Positions 1 to 8,406 of a DNA stretch of 64,000 nt are shown here, piece by piece; positions within the stretch are counted from its first letter, which is position 1; the number at the start of each line of letters is the position of its first letter. Source of the DNA: VBDM01 sp035702665 (lineage in GTDB: Bacteria; Pseudomonadota; Gammaproteobacteria; Burkholderiales; SG8-39); NCBI GenBank assembly GCA_035702665.1, contig DASSQD010000097.1:62001-126000 (forward strand). Reading direction: 5' to 3'. The translations under genes were made by a program, and so were the position numbers. Under the pieces are notes generated by a model, which was not told the origin of the DNA, did not search any database, and saw only the letters and a list, made by a program, of their open reading frames with translations.

Positions 1-150
1 CGCGGCCCGATGCTGCACCGGTTGCAGCAGGCGGTGATCCGCGGCGAGAACGTGTTCGCGGTGCTCATGGACGCCGTGCGCGTCGCCTCGCTCGGCCAGA
101 TCACGCACGCGCTGTTCGAGGTCGGAGGGCAGTACCGGCGCAATATGTAG
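1..150 (+). CDS. acyl-CoA mutase (isobutyryl-/methylmalonyl-CoA mutase family), C-terminal end
   Basis: Only the last 49 codons lie in the window; the reading frame is open from base 1 and stops at TAG 148-150. The tail ends FEVGGQYRRNM, which I recognise as the C-terminus typical of the fused isobutyryl-CoA mutase (IcmF) group of B12-dependent acyl-CoA mutases. Such enzymes rearrange the carbon skeleton of branched acyl-CoA esters using adenosylcobalamin. The B12-binding and G-protein domains that would separate IcmF from plain methylmalonyl-CoA mutase lie outside the window. The alkB-like gene follows after one base. The family call is fairly safe; the subtype is inference. Confidence 0.7.
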   Translation, partial: RGPMLHRLQQAVIRGENVFAVLMDAVRVASLGQITHALFEVGGQYRRNM

Positions 151-151
151 C

Positions 152-1204
152 ATGAGGTCTTTCATGTTTGGCGGGCTCCGCAGGTACCGCTTCTTGCTTG
201 CCCTCACACTGCCGGTGATGCCGGTCCTGGGGTATGTGTACCGAAGCAATTTCACGACCCTGATCTACGGCATCGTCGTCATCGGACTGCTCGACTTCGT
301 GGTCGGCAGGGACCGGAGCAATCCGCCGCCGGAGGCTCTGCCTGCGCTGGAGAAGGAAATGTTCTATCGGGCAATCCTGTACGCCTGTGCGGCGTTCGAC
401 CTTTCGCTCATCGTCTGGGGCGCGATGATCGCGGGCCGCGGCGGGCTTCCCGCCGTTCAAGCCGCGGGCCTGATGCTCTCGGTGGGCTTCGTCACCGGAG
501 CCCAGGGCATCACCTTCGCGCACGAGCTCGGCCACGCGCGCTCGAAGTTCGACCAGTTCCTGTCGAAGGTGCTCCTGACTTCGGTGTGCTACGGCCACTT
601 CTTCATCGAGCACAACCGCGGCCATCATGTGCGCGTCGCCACGCCGGAGGATCCCGCCTCCGCGCGCTTCGGGGAGACCTTCTACGCCTTCTACCCGCGC
701 ACTCTCGCCGGCAGCTGGCTGAGCGCCTGGAAGCTGGAAGCCGAGCGGCTCAGGCGTCATGGTCGCCGCTTCTTCAGCTGGCGCAACCAGATGCTGTGGT
801 TCAGCGCGCTGCCCGTGCTCATAGCGGGGGGCCTGTGGCTCGCGCGGGGCCCCGTCGCCGCGATGTTCTTCTTCGTGCAGAGCTGGATGGCGTTCACTCT
901 CCTCGAGGCCGTGAACTACGTCCAGCACTACGGTCTCTCCCGTCGGCGCGTGGAAAGCGGAGCCTACGAGCGCTTCGGTCACGGCCACTCGTGGAACGCT
1001 TCGGAAACCCTTACCAACTGCTTCCTCATCCACCTGCAACGGCACTCCGACCACCACGAGAATCCCGCGCGTCCGTACCAGGCGCTGATGCATCACGACA
1101 CCAGTCCGCAGCTTCCGACGGGCTATTCCGGGATGCTGCCGCTCGCTTTCTTGCCGCCGGTGTGGTTCGCGGTGATGAACCGGCGACTTGAGGCGCTTCG
1201 CTAG
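152..1204 (+). CDS. alkB: AlkB-type alkane 1-monooxygenase
   Basis: 350-residue integral-membrane di-iron hydroxylase. All the AlkB histidine signatures are visible: HELGHA at about 124-129, EHNRGHH at 153-159 followed by VATPEDPAS, NYVQHYGL at 255-262 (usual form NYxEHYGL), and LQRHSDHH at 295-302. Hydrophobic stretches near 13-52, 73-120 and 215-250 fit the membrane helices that hold the di-iron centre. The family inserts oxygen at the terminal carbon of medium-chain alkanes, with electrons from rubredoxin; no rubredoxin gene is seen here. It is somewhat shorter than the usual roughly 400 residues, mainly at the N-terminus. The ATG lies one base after the preceding mutase stop. The exact substrate is unknown. 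Confidence 0.88.
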   Translation: MRSFMFGGLRRYRFLLALTLPVMPVLGYVYRSNFTTLIYGIVVIGLLDFVVGRDRSNPPPEALPALEKEMFYRAILYACAAFDLSLIVWGAMIAGRGGLPAVQAAGLMLSVGFVTGAQGITFAHELGHARSKFDQFLSKVLLTSVCYGHFFIEHNRGHHVRVATPEDPASARFGETFYAFYPRTLAGSWLSAWKLEAERLRRHGRRFFSWRNQMLWFSALPVLIAGGLWLARGPVAAMFFFVQSWMAFTLLEAVNYVQHYGLSRRRVESGAYERFGHGHSWNASETLTNCFLIHLQRHSDHHENPARPYQALMHHDTSPQLPTGYSGMLPLAFLPPVWFAVMNRRLEALR

Positions 1205-1266
1205 CGGTCTCTCCTCGGTCGGGCCCGGATTTGCCATAATGTCCCGGCATCCCGAGGAGGAGGGCC

Positions 1267-3219
1267 ATGGCGGAAGCGTTGCAAGACACCTTTCCGCGTC
1301 TTCTGCTGCATCAAGCGAGAGTCCGTCCTGATCGTCCGGCGGTCCGGGAAAAAGACCTCGGCATCTGGCAGATGTGGACCTGGGCGCAGGCGCTCGAGGA
1401 GGTGCGCGCGCTCGCCTGCGGCCTGGCCGCGCAGGGGTTCAAGCGCGGCGACCGCCTGGCGGTCGTCGGAGACAACCGGCCTCGCCTCTACTGGGCCATG
1501 ATGGCGGCACAGGCGCTCGGCGGGGTGCCGGTGCCGCTCTACCAGGACGCCGTAGCGGCGGAGCTGGCGTTCGTTCTCCAGGATGCCGACATCGGCTTTG
1601 CGGTCGCAGAGGACCAGGAGCAGGTCGACAAGCTCCTCGAGAACATTCCGAAGTGTCCCCAGCTCGAACGGATCTACTACGACGACCCGAGCGGGCTGCG
1701 CCACTACGCGCAAGCGGAGCTGACGAGCCTGGACGCCCTCCAAGCGCTCGGTCGGGAGCACGCCCGGCGGCACCCGGAATTCTTCGATGCCGAGGTCGCG
1801 AAAGGCCGCCCCGACGACATCGCCGTGATCCTCTACACCTCGGGGACCACCGGCAATCCCAAGGGCGTCGCCCAGACGCACGCGGCGCTGATCGAGACCG
1901 CGCGGGTGCTCGTCGCCTTCGACGGATTCACGGAGGAAGACGAGGTGCTCTGCTATCTCCCGATGGCTTGGGTGGGCGACTTCCTCTATTCCTACGCGCA
2001 GTCGCTGGTGGCGGGTTTCTGCCTCAACTGCCCCGAGTCGCCCGAAACCGTGATGATCGACCTGCGCGAAATCGGCCCGACGTACTACTTCGGGCCGCCG
2101 CGCGTCTACGAGGCGATCCTCACCCAGGTGATGATCCGCATCGAGGACGCGGGCTGGCTGAAGCGACGCATGTTCCACGCCTTCATGGCGCTCGCGAAGC
2201 GCGTCGGGATGAACATTCTCGAGGGGAAGCCGGCGCCGCTGAAGGACCGGGTGCTGTACACGCTGGGAGAGCTGCTCGTCTACGGTCCGCTGAAGAACGT
2301 GCTCGGCCTGTCGCGCCTGCGCGTCGCCTATACGGGCGGCGAGGCGATAGGGCCGGACCTGTTCGACTTCTACCGCTCCATCGGCGTCAACCTGAAGCAG
2401 CTCTACGGGATGACCGAAACCTGCGTGACGGTGAGCATGCACGCCTCGGGCGAGGTCAGGCTCGAGACCGTCGGCAAGCCGATGCCGGGCGTCGAAGTAC
2501 GCATCGCGGACTCGGGCGAGGTGCTGGTGCGCTCGCCCGGCGTCATGCGCGAGTACCACAAGAGCCCGGATGCGACGCGCGAGGCCATCGACGCGAACGG
2601 CTTCTTCCACACCGGGGACGCCGGTTTCTTCGACGCGGAGGGGCATCTCAAGATCATCGATCGTGCGAAGGACGTGGGCCGCTTGGCCGGCGGCGCTCTG
2701 TTCGCGCCGAAGTACCTCGAGAACAAGCTGAAGTTCTTCCCCTACATCAAGGAAGCGGTGTGCTTCGGCCACGGGCGCAACGAGGTGTGCGCCTTGGTCA
2801 ATATCGACATGGCGGCGATCGGCAACTGGGCCGAGCGCCGCAACATCGCCTACTCGGGCTACGCCGACCTCGCAGCCCGGCCGGAGGTATGCGAGCTGGT
2901 GCGCGAGTGCGTCGAGAAGGTCAACCGGGACTTGGCGGCCGACGCCGCCCTCGGCGGCTCGCAGATCCACCGCTTTCTCATCCTGCACAAGGAGCTCGAC
3001 GCCGACGACGGCGAGCTCACGCGCACGCGCAAGGTGCGCCGCCGCCACATCGCCGAAAAGTACTCGACTCTGGTCGAAGCCCTCTACTCGGGCAAGCCGA
3101 GCTGCTTCGTCGAGACGCAGATGCGCTTCGAGGACGGGCGCACGGGAACGGTCTCGGCCAACCTGGCGATCGTGGACGCCGGGACTTTCAACGTCGCCGC
3201 GGCCCGCAAGGCCGCCTGA
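1267..3219 (+). CDS. long-chain acyl-CoA synthetase (AMP-forming)
   Basis: 650-residue ANL-superfamily enzyme that activates a carboxylic acid to its CoA thioester through an acyl-adenylate. The P-loop YTSGTTGNPKG is at 190-200, the YGMTE adenine-binding motif at about 380-384, and a TGD motif near residue 450. Its length and layout match the FadD/FAA1-type synthetases often encoded beside branched-chain-type ABC transporters. A strong GAGGAGG ribosome site precedes ATG 1267. The livG-like gene starts 22 bases downstream, so the synthetase probably activates whatever acid the transporter brings in. The real substrate (fatty, aromatic or branched acid) cannot be read from the sequence. Confidence 0.9.
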   Translation: MAEALQDTFPRLLLHQARVRPDRPAVREKDLGIWQMWTWAQALEEVRALACGLAAQGFKRGDRLAVVGDNRPRLYWAMMAAQALGGVPVPLYQDAVAAELAFVLQDADIGFAVAEDQEQVDKLLENIPKCPQLERIYYDDPSGLRHYAQAELTSLDALQALGREHARRHPEFFDAEVAKGRPDDIAVILYTSGTTGNPKGVAQTHAALIETARVLVAFDGFTEEDEVLCYLPMAWVGDFLYSYAQSLVAGFCLNCPESPETVMIDLREIGPTYYFGPPRVYEAILTQVMIRIEDAGWLKRRMFHAFMALAKRVGMNILEGKPAPLKDRVLYTLGELLVYGPLKNVLGLSRLRVAYTGGEAIGPDLFDFYRSIGVNLKQLYGMTETCVTVSMHASGEVRLETVGKPMPGVEVRIADSGEVLVRSPGVMREYHKSPDATREAIDANGFFHTGDAGFFDAEGHLKIIDRAKDVGRLAGGALFAPKYLENKLKFFPYIKEAVCFGHGRNEVCALVNIDMAAIGNWAERRNIAYSGYADLAARPEVCELVRECVEKVNRDLAADAALGGSQIHRFLILHKELDADDGELTRTRKVRRRHIAEKYSTLVEALYSGKPSCFVETQMRFEDGRTGTVSANLAIVDAGTFNVAAARKAA

Positions 3220-3241
3220 CCCGCTCCCCTGCGAGACGGCC

Positions 3242-4024
3242 GTGGGCAGGACCGTGGGCGGACCGATCCTCGAAGTCGAAGGCATCTCGCTTTCCTTCGG
3301 CGGGGTCGTCGCGCTGCAGGCCGTGTCCTTCGATGTCCGCGAGCACGAGATACGCGCGATCATCGGACCGAACGGCGCGGGGAAGTCGTCGCTCCTCAAC
3401 GTGATCAACGGTTTCTACCACCCGCAGGAGGGCTCGGTCTCCTTCATGGGGACCAAGCGCCGCAGCGTCGATCCTCACGAGGCCGCGTTGCAGGGTATCG
3501 CCCGCACCTTCCAGAACATCGCGCTCTTCCGCGGCATGACCACGCTCGACAATCTGATGACCGGGCGGGCGTTGAAGATGAAATCCAGTTTCGTGCAGCA
3601 GGTGATCTACTGGGGAGCCGCGCGGCGCGAGGAGCTCGAGCATCGCGCCAGAGTCGAGGAGATCATCGATTTTCTGGAGATCCAGCACATCCGCAGGACG
3701 CCGGTCGGGCGGCTGCCCTACGGCCTGCAGAAGCGCGTCGAGCTCGGGCGCGCGCTCGCCATGGAGCCGGAGCTGCTGCTGCTCGACGAGCCCATGGCCG
3801 GCATGAACGTGGAGGAAAAACAGGACATGTGCCGGTTCATCCTCGAGGTCAACGACCAGCTCGGCACGACCATCGTCCTTATCGAGCATGACATGAGCGT
3901 GGTCATGGATCTCTCGGATCGCGTCGCGGTGCTTAACTACGGCCGCAAGATCGCCGACGGCACGCCCGACGAAGTGCGGCACGACCGGGCGGTGATCGAC
4001 GCGTATCTCGGAGTCGCGCAATGA
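3242..4024 (+). CDS. livG: branched-chain-type ABC transporter, ATPase LivG
   Basis: 260-residue cytoplasmic ATP-binding subunit. Walker A GPNGAGKS is at about 42-49, a variant signature motif YGLQKRVELGRAL begins near 159, Walker B LLLLDEP near 177-183 is followed by MAGMN, and an H-loop sits in IEHDMS. The signature has GLQK where most LivG proteins have GxQR. The start is GTG 3242, and livH begins 8 bases after the stop. It should pair with LivF (7542-8393) and the two permeases to drive import of a branched-chain amino acid or, given the adjacent synthetase, an organic acid. Confidence 0.9.
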   Translation: MGRTVGGPILEVEGISLSFGGVVALQAVSFDVREHEIRAIIGPNGAGKSSLLNVINGFYHPQEGSVSFMGTKRRSVDPHEAALQGIARTFQNIALFRGMTTLDNLMTGRALKMKSSFVQQVIYWGAARREELEHRARVEEIIDFLEIQHIRRTPVGRLPYGLQKRVELGRALAMEPELLLLDEPMAGMNVEEKQDMCRFILEVNDQLGTTIVLIEHDMSVVMDLSDRVAVLNYGRKIADGTPDEVRHDRAVIDAYLGVAQ

Positions 4025-4031
4025 GGCAGCA

Positions 4032-4991
4032 ATGACGCACCTCCTCTACGGCATCTTCATCGATCCGTTCGTGCAGATGGCCGCGGCGCCCGATCTTCTG
4101 GTCCAGACGCTCTGGGAGGGCCTGGTGAGCGGCGTCCTGTACGCGCTCATCGCACTCGGTTTCGTCCTCATCTTCAAGGCGTCGGGCGTCTTCAATTTCG
4201 CGCAGGGCATCATGGTCGTGTTTTCGGCGCTCACGCTGGTCGGCCTCAACGAACACGGGGTGCCCGCCTATCTCGCCCTGGCGCTCACGATCGTCGTGAT
4301 GCTCGTTCTCGCTATCGCCGTGGAGCGCGTCATCCTGCGGCCGCTCGTCAACCAGCCCGACATCATCCTGTTCATGGCGACCTTCGGGCTCACCTATTTC
4401 CTGATCGGTCTCGGCGAGCTCATTTTCGGCGGCGACCCGAAGATCATGATCTCGGACCAGTTGCGGCTGCCGAGCGGGTCCTACCGTATTCCCGTATTCG
4501 GCGGATACGTGCAGATGCAGAAGATCGACATTGCCGCGACGATCATCGCTTCGCTCATGGTCGCGACGCTCGCGGTCCTGTTCAACCGCACCCGCATCGG
4601 CCGTGCGCTACGCGCCGTCGCCGACAGCCACAAGGCGGCCCTGTCGGTCGGCATCTCGCTCGAGCAGATCTGGGTCATCGTGTGGTTCGCCGCCGGGATC
4701 GTCGCGCTAGCGACCGGCATCATGTGGGGCGCCCGCTCCAACGTCTCGTTCGCGCTGGAAATCATCGCGCTCAAGGCGCTTCCGGTCCTGATTCTCGGCG
4801 GCTTCACCTCGATTCCCGGCGCCATCATCGGCGGCATCATCATCGGCGTCGGCGAGAAGTTCGGCGAGTTCTACTGGGGCCCGCTGCTCGGATCCGGGAT
4901 CGAGAGCTGGCTCGCGTACGTGATCGCCCTCGTGTTCCTGCTGTTCCGACCGCAGGGGCTGTTCGGCGAGCGTATCATCGAGCGGCTCTGA
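4032..4991 (+). CDS. livH: branched-chain-type ABC transporter permease LivH
   Basis: 319-residue inner-membrane permease with about eight hydrophobic segments. The N-terminal helix carries the SGVLYALIALGFVLIFKA-type stretch typical of LivH. A later cytoplasmic loop with RIGRALRAVADSHKAA matches the coupling region that contacts the ATPases. The C-terminus FLLFRPQGLFGER is a family hallmark. It lies in an unbroken run between livG and livM with gaps under 10 bases, so the genes are very probably co-transcribed. Confidence 0.92.
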   Translation: MTHLLYGIFIDPFVQMAAAPDLLVQTLWEGLVSGVLYALIALGFVLIFKASGVFNFAQGIMVVFSALTLVGLNEHGVPAYLALALTIVVMLVLAIAVERVILRPLVNQPDIILFMATFGLTYFLIGLGELIFGGDPKIMISDQLRLPSGSYRIPVFGGYVQMQKIDIAATIIASLMVATLAVLFNRTRIGRALRAVADSHKAALSVGISLEQIWVIVWFAAGIVALATGIMWGARSNVSFALEIIALKALPVLILGGFTSIPGAIIGGIIIGVGEKFGEFYWGPLLGSGIESWLAYVIALVFLLFRPQGLFGERIIERL

Positions 4992-5000
4992 GGGGGTGCG

Positions 5001-6077
5001 ATGCTCTACCGCGAAGTAGGCCAATACAAGACGAGCTACAGAGCCGACCAGGCGCTGTTTCCGATACTGCAGGACCGGATCGGTATCGCCGTCATTCTGC
5101 TGCTCGCTTTCGTGGGCGTGCCGCTCACCGCCTCGAGTTTCACCATCGACTCGATCCTCATTCCGGTCCTGGTCCTCGCGCTTGCGGCAACCGGGCTCAA
5201 TCTTCTGACCGGCTACACCGGGCTGCTGTCGCTCGGCACCGGCGGCTTCATGGGCGTCGGGGCCTTTGCCTGCTACAAGCTGACGACACTCTTCCCGGGG
5301 GTGAACATCATCATTCTCATCCTGTGCTCGGGATTCTTCGCCGCGGCCGTCGGAACCGTGTTCGGCCTGCCGTCGCTGCGCATCAAGGGATTCTATCTCG
5401 CGGTCGCGACGCTCGCCGCGCAATTCTTTCTTTCCTGGTGCTTCATCCGGATTCCATGGCTCTACAACTACAACGTTTCCGCGTCGATAGAAGTACCGAC
5501 GAAGACTTTGTTCGGCCTCGCCGTGACCGGGCCGACTTCGTCTCCGGTAACGCGCTACCTGATCGTGCTGTCGATCGTGGCGTTCCTGACCCTCGTGGCG
5601 GCAAATCTCGTGAGGGGCCGCATCGGCCGCACATGGATGGCGGTGCGCGATATGGATCTTGCCGCGGAGCTGATCGGGATCAGACTCTACCAGACCAAGC
5701 TTCTCGCTTTCGCCGTTTCCTCGTTCTATTGCGGCGTCGCAGGAGCGATCATGGTGTTCCTCTGGCTGGGCAACGCCGAATCGGAAAGCTTCAACATCAA
5801 CCAGTCGTTCTTGATCCTGTTCATGGTGATCATCGGCGGGCTGGGCAGTCTGCTGGGCTCGTTTCTCGGCGCGGCGCTGATCTGGGGATTGCCGATCGTG
5901 CTGCGGGCCGCGCCCGCGTTCTTCGGCGTCAACATACGGAGCGCGACGGCGGAGCAGATCTCGTTCGTGATCGTGGGCGCGCTAATCATTTTCTTTCTGA
6001 TCGTGGAGCCCTACGGGCTTGCGCGGCTCTGGCAGGTCGGCAAGCAAAAGCTCAGGATGTGGCCTTTCCCCTATTGA
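5001..6077 (+). CDS. livM: branched-chain-type ABC transporter permease LivM
   Basis: 358-residue inner-membrane permease, the partner of LivH. After a soluble N-terminal stretch of about 30 residues there are about ten hydrophobic segments. The conserved GLNLLTGYTGLLSLG region is near 71-85 and the coupling loop RIGRTWMAVRDMDLAAE is about two thirds along. The C-terminus EPYGLARLW is typical of LivM. The ATG follows a GAGGGGG-type ribosome site. The substrate-binding protein gene follows after a 74-base gap. Confidence 0.92.
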   Translation: MLYREVGQYKTSYRADQALFPILQDRIGIAVILLLAFVGVPLTASSFTIDSILIPVLVLALAATGLNLLTGYTGLLSLGTGGFMGVGAFACYKLTTLFPGVNIIILILCSGFFAAAVGTVFGLPSLRIKGFYLAVATLAAQFFLSWCFIRIPWLYNYNVSASIEVPTKTLFGLAVTGPTSSPVTRYLIVLSIVAFLTLVAANLVRGRIGRTWMAVRDMDLAAELIGIRLYQTKLLAFAVSSFYCGVAGAIMVFLWLGNAESESFNINQSFLILFMVIIGGLGSLLGSFLGAALIWGLPIVLRAAPAFFGVNIRSATAEQISFVIVGALIIFFLIVEPYGLARLWQVGKQKLRMWPFPY

Positions 6078-6151
6078 AGAGGTAGACTGGCCGGGCGATT
6101 CCGCAGGCTGGTGCAGTCTGCGCCGGCCTGCCAATGACGAAGGAGGAGAAA

Positions 6152-7486
6152 ATGCGCTTGAAGAAGCTGGTTCTCGGCGCGGCGTTCGCGGGCGTGGTCG
6201 GGGTTTCCGTCCCGGTTTCGCAGGCCGTCGCGGAAGACACGCTGTTCGTGCCGCTGTTCACCTATCGCACGGGCCCGTTCGCAAATTCCGGCATCCCGAT
6301 CGCCAACGGAATGCACGATTATTTCAACATGCTCAATGCCCGCGACGGCGGCATCGGCGGGGTGAAGGTCCTGGTCCAGGAGTGCGAGACGGGATACAAG
6401 AACGAGAAGGGCGTCGAATGCTACGACTCGGTCAAGAGCAAGCATCCGCTCGTCATCACCCCGTATTCGACAGGCATTACGCTCGCGCTCATCCCGAAGG
6501 CCTCGGTGGACCGCATCCCGGTATTTTCGATGGCCTACGGCTTGTCGGCGGCAGCGGTCGGCACGGACTTTCCGTGGATCTTCAATCCGCCGGCGACCTA
6601 CTGGGACGGGATGTCGATCGTCCTGAAGTACATCGCCGGCAAGGAAGGCGGATTGGCCAGCCTAAAAGGCAAGAAGATCGGCTACATCTATTTCGACGGC
6701 GGCTACGGCCTCGAGCCGATCCCGCTCCTCGACCAGTTCGCCAAGGAGTACGGTTTCTCGGTGACGAAATATCCGGTGCCACCTGCCGACATGCAGAACC
6801 AGTCGGGATTGTGGCTCAGCGTGCGTCGCGACCGGCCGGACTGGATGATCATGTGGGGCTGGGGAGCGATGAACCCGACCGCCGTGCAAGAGGCCGCCAA
6901 GACCGGCTTCGCGATGGATCACTTCATCGGCGTATGGTGGTCGGGCAGTGAGAACGACGCCCGCCCGGCGGGCTCCGGGGCGAAAGGCTATCTGTCGCTC
7001 AACTTCAACGCGGTCGGCGCCGGTTACCCCGCGATCAAGGACGTCGAGAAATACGTGATCGCCAAGGGCAACAGCCAGACGCCGAAGGACATGGTCGGCG
7101 AGAACTTCTACAACCGAGGCGTCATGAACTCGGTGATAATCGCCGAGGCCATTCGCAACGCGCAGAAGCTCACGCACAAGAAGGTGGTCGACAGCGCCGA
7201 CGTGCGCCGCGGACTGGAAACGCTGACGATCTCGGACGAGCGCTGGAAACAACTCGGCCTGCCCGGATTCGCGGCTGCGATCCATGTGACCTGCCAGGAC
7301 CACAACGGCCACCACGCCGCCTACGTCCAACAGTGGGACGGCCGGAAGTGGGTCAAGGTTTCGGACTGGCTCACGCCGATGGAGGACAAGGTGCTGCCGT
7401 TGCTCTACAGCGCCGCCAACGACTACGTGAGCAAGAACCAGCCCTGGCCGAAGCGCACCGAGGCTTGCGACGACAAGACGTTGTGA
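6152..7486 (+). CDS. ABC transporter substrate-binding protein, LivJ/LivK type
   Basis: Periplasmic binding protein of about 444 residues (type I periplasmic-binding fold, Leu/Ile/Val-binding family). I chose ATG 6152 over the in-frame ATG 6134 because AGGAGGAG at 6141-6148 is correctly spaced only for 6152, and because this start gives a clean signal peptide (MRLKK, then a hydrophobic core, ending about VAED). At 444 residues it is longer than LivK (about 370) and resembles the larger binding proteins paired with acyl-CoA synthetases for aromatic or fatty acids. Only two cysteines lie in the first third of the mature part, so it is not an obvious lipoprotein. Ligand unknown. Confidence 0.88.
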   Translation: MRLKKLVLGAAFAGVVGVSVPVSQAVAEDTLFVPLFTYRTGPFANSGIPIANGMHDYFNMLNARDGGIGGVKVLVQECETGYKNEKGVECYDSVKSKHPLVITPYSTGITLALIPKASVDRIPVFSMAYGLSAAAVGTDFPWIFNPPATYWDGMSIVLKYIAGKEGGLASLKGKKIGYIYFDGGYGLEPIPLLDQFAKEYGFSVTKYPVPPADMQNQSGLWLSVRRDRPDWMIMWGWGAMNPTAVQEAAKTGFAMDHFIGVWWSGSENDARPAGSGAKGYLSLNFNAVGAGYPAIKDVEKYVIAKGNSQTPKDMVGENFYNRGVMNSVIIAEAIRNAQKLTHKKVVDSADVRRGLETLTISDERWKQLGLPGFAAAIHVTCQDHNGHHAAYVQQWDGRKWVKVSDWLTPMEDKVLPLLYSAANDYVSKNQPWPKRTEACDDKTL

Positions 7487-7491
7487 CCTGG

Positions 7492-7523
7492 GCCTTCCGC
7501 ACCGGTCGCCCGGCGCGGAAGGC
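7492..7523 (+). other. stem-loop between binding-protein gene and livF
   Basis: GCCTTCCGC at 7492-7500 pairs perfectly with GCGGAAGGC at 7515-7523, giving a 9-bp GC-rich stem and a 14-base loop. It begins 6 bases after the binding-protein stop and lies wholly in the 55-base gap before livF. No U-run follows, so it is not a standard intrinsic terminator. In other binding-protein operons such structures protect the 3' end of the abundant first message; that role here is inference. Confidence 0.5.
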
Positions 7524-7541
7524 GCAATCCTGGAACGAGCA

Positions 7542-8393
7542 ATGAGCGCGGCGGCACCGGCCGGCTCGCGTCCCTCACGCGCAGCCGCAAGCGAGACGAT
7601 CCTTTCCGTCAACAACATCGAGGTCGTCTACGACCACGTGATTCTCGTGCTCAAGGGTGTTTCCCTCGGCGTTCCGCGCGGTGCGGTCGTCGCGCTGCTC
7701 GGAGCGAACGGCGCCGGGAAGACGACGACGCTCAAGGCGATCTCCAACCTGCTGCACTCCGAGCGCGGCGAAGTCACCAAGGGCTCGATCGTTTTCGACG
7801 GCGCCGAAGTGCAGGCACTTTCGCCGAACGAGCTCGTGCGCCGCGGCTGCACGCAGGTGATGGAGGGCCGCCATTGCTTCGGTCATCTCACCGTGGAGGA
7901 AAACCTGCTCACGGGGGCCTACACGCGGGCTGCGGGCCGCGCCGAGCTGTCGCGGGACCTGGAGCGGGTCTACGGCTATTTCCCGAAACTCAAGGAGCGC
8001 CGCGCGACCCTGGCCGGCTACACCTCGGGCGGCGAGCAGCAGATGACGGCGCTCGGGCGTGCCCTCATGGCGCGTCCGACCATGATCCTGCTCGACGAGC
8101 CCTCTCTCGGTCTGGCGCCGCAAGTCGTCGAGGAGATATTCCGAATCGTGAAGAGTCTCAACGGCAAGGAGAAAGTGAGCTTCCTCCTCGCCGAGCAGAA
8201 CACCAGCATCGCCCTGCGCCATGCCGACTACGGATACATACTGGAAAACGGCCGGGTCGTCATGGACGGCGCCGCCGCCGAGCTCGCCGCGAACGAGGAC
8301 GTGAAGGAGTTCTACCTCGGCATCGCCTCGGGCGAGCGCAGGAGCTTCAGGGACGTAAAGCACTACCGCCGCAGGAAGCGGTGGCTCTCATAG
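7542..8393 (+). CDS. livF: branched-chain-type ABC transporter, ATPase LivF
   Basis: 283-residue ATP-binding subunit. Walker A GANGAGKT is near residue 54, the signature SGGEQQMTALGRAL follows in the second half, Walker B is ILLDEP with SLGLAP after it, and the switch region reads LLAEQNTSIAL. It is longer than the usual roughly 235 residues: about 20 extra residues precede the first beta strand and a basic tail (HYRRRKRW) ends the protein. It completes the five-gene transporter that starts at 3242. Confidence 0.9.
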   Translation: MSAAAPAGSRPSRAAASETILSVNNIEVVYDHVILVLKGVSLGVPRGAVVALLGANGAGKTTTLKAISNLLHSERGEVTKGSIVFDGAEVQALSPNELVRRGCTQVMEGRHCFGHLTVEENLLTGAYTRAAGRAELSRDLERVYGYFPKLKERRATLAGYTSGGEQQMTALGRALMARPTMILLDEPSLGLAPQVVEEIFRIVKSLNGKEKVSFLLAEQNTSIALRHADYGYILENGRVVMDGAAAELAANEDVKEFYLGIASGERRSFRDVKHYRRRKRWLS

Positions 8394-8406
8394 GGGTTGG
8401 AAAGCA

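Noticed and set aside
1201..3408. 735-residue open frame on the minus strand opposite the acyl-CoA synthetase
   Set aside because: High-GC antisense shadow; the plus-strand frame has full ANL motifs, while this one has none and an Arg/Ala/Val/Asp-rich composition typical of shadows.
4682..6085. 467-residue plus-strand frame over livH/livM
   Set aside because: Arg/His-rich shadow of the true permease frames; no hydrophobic helices.
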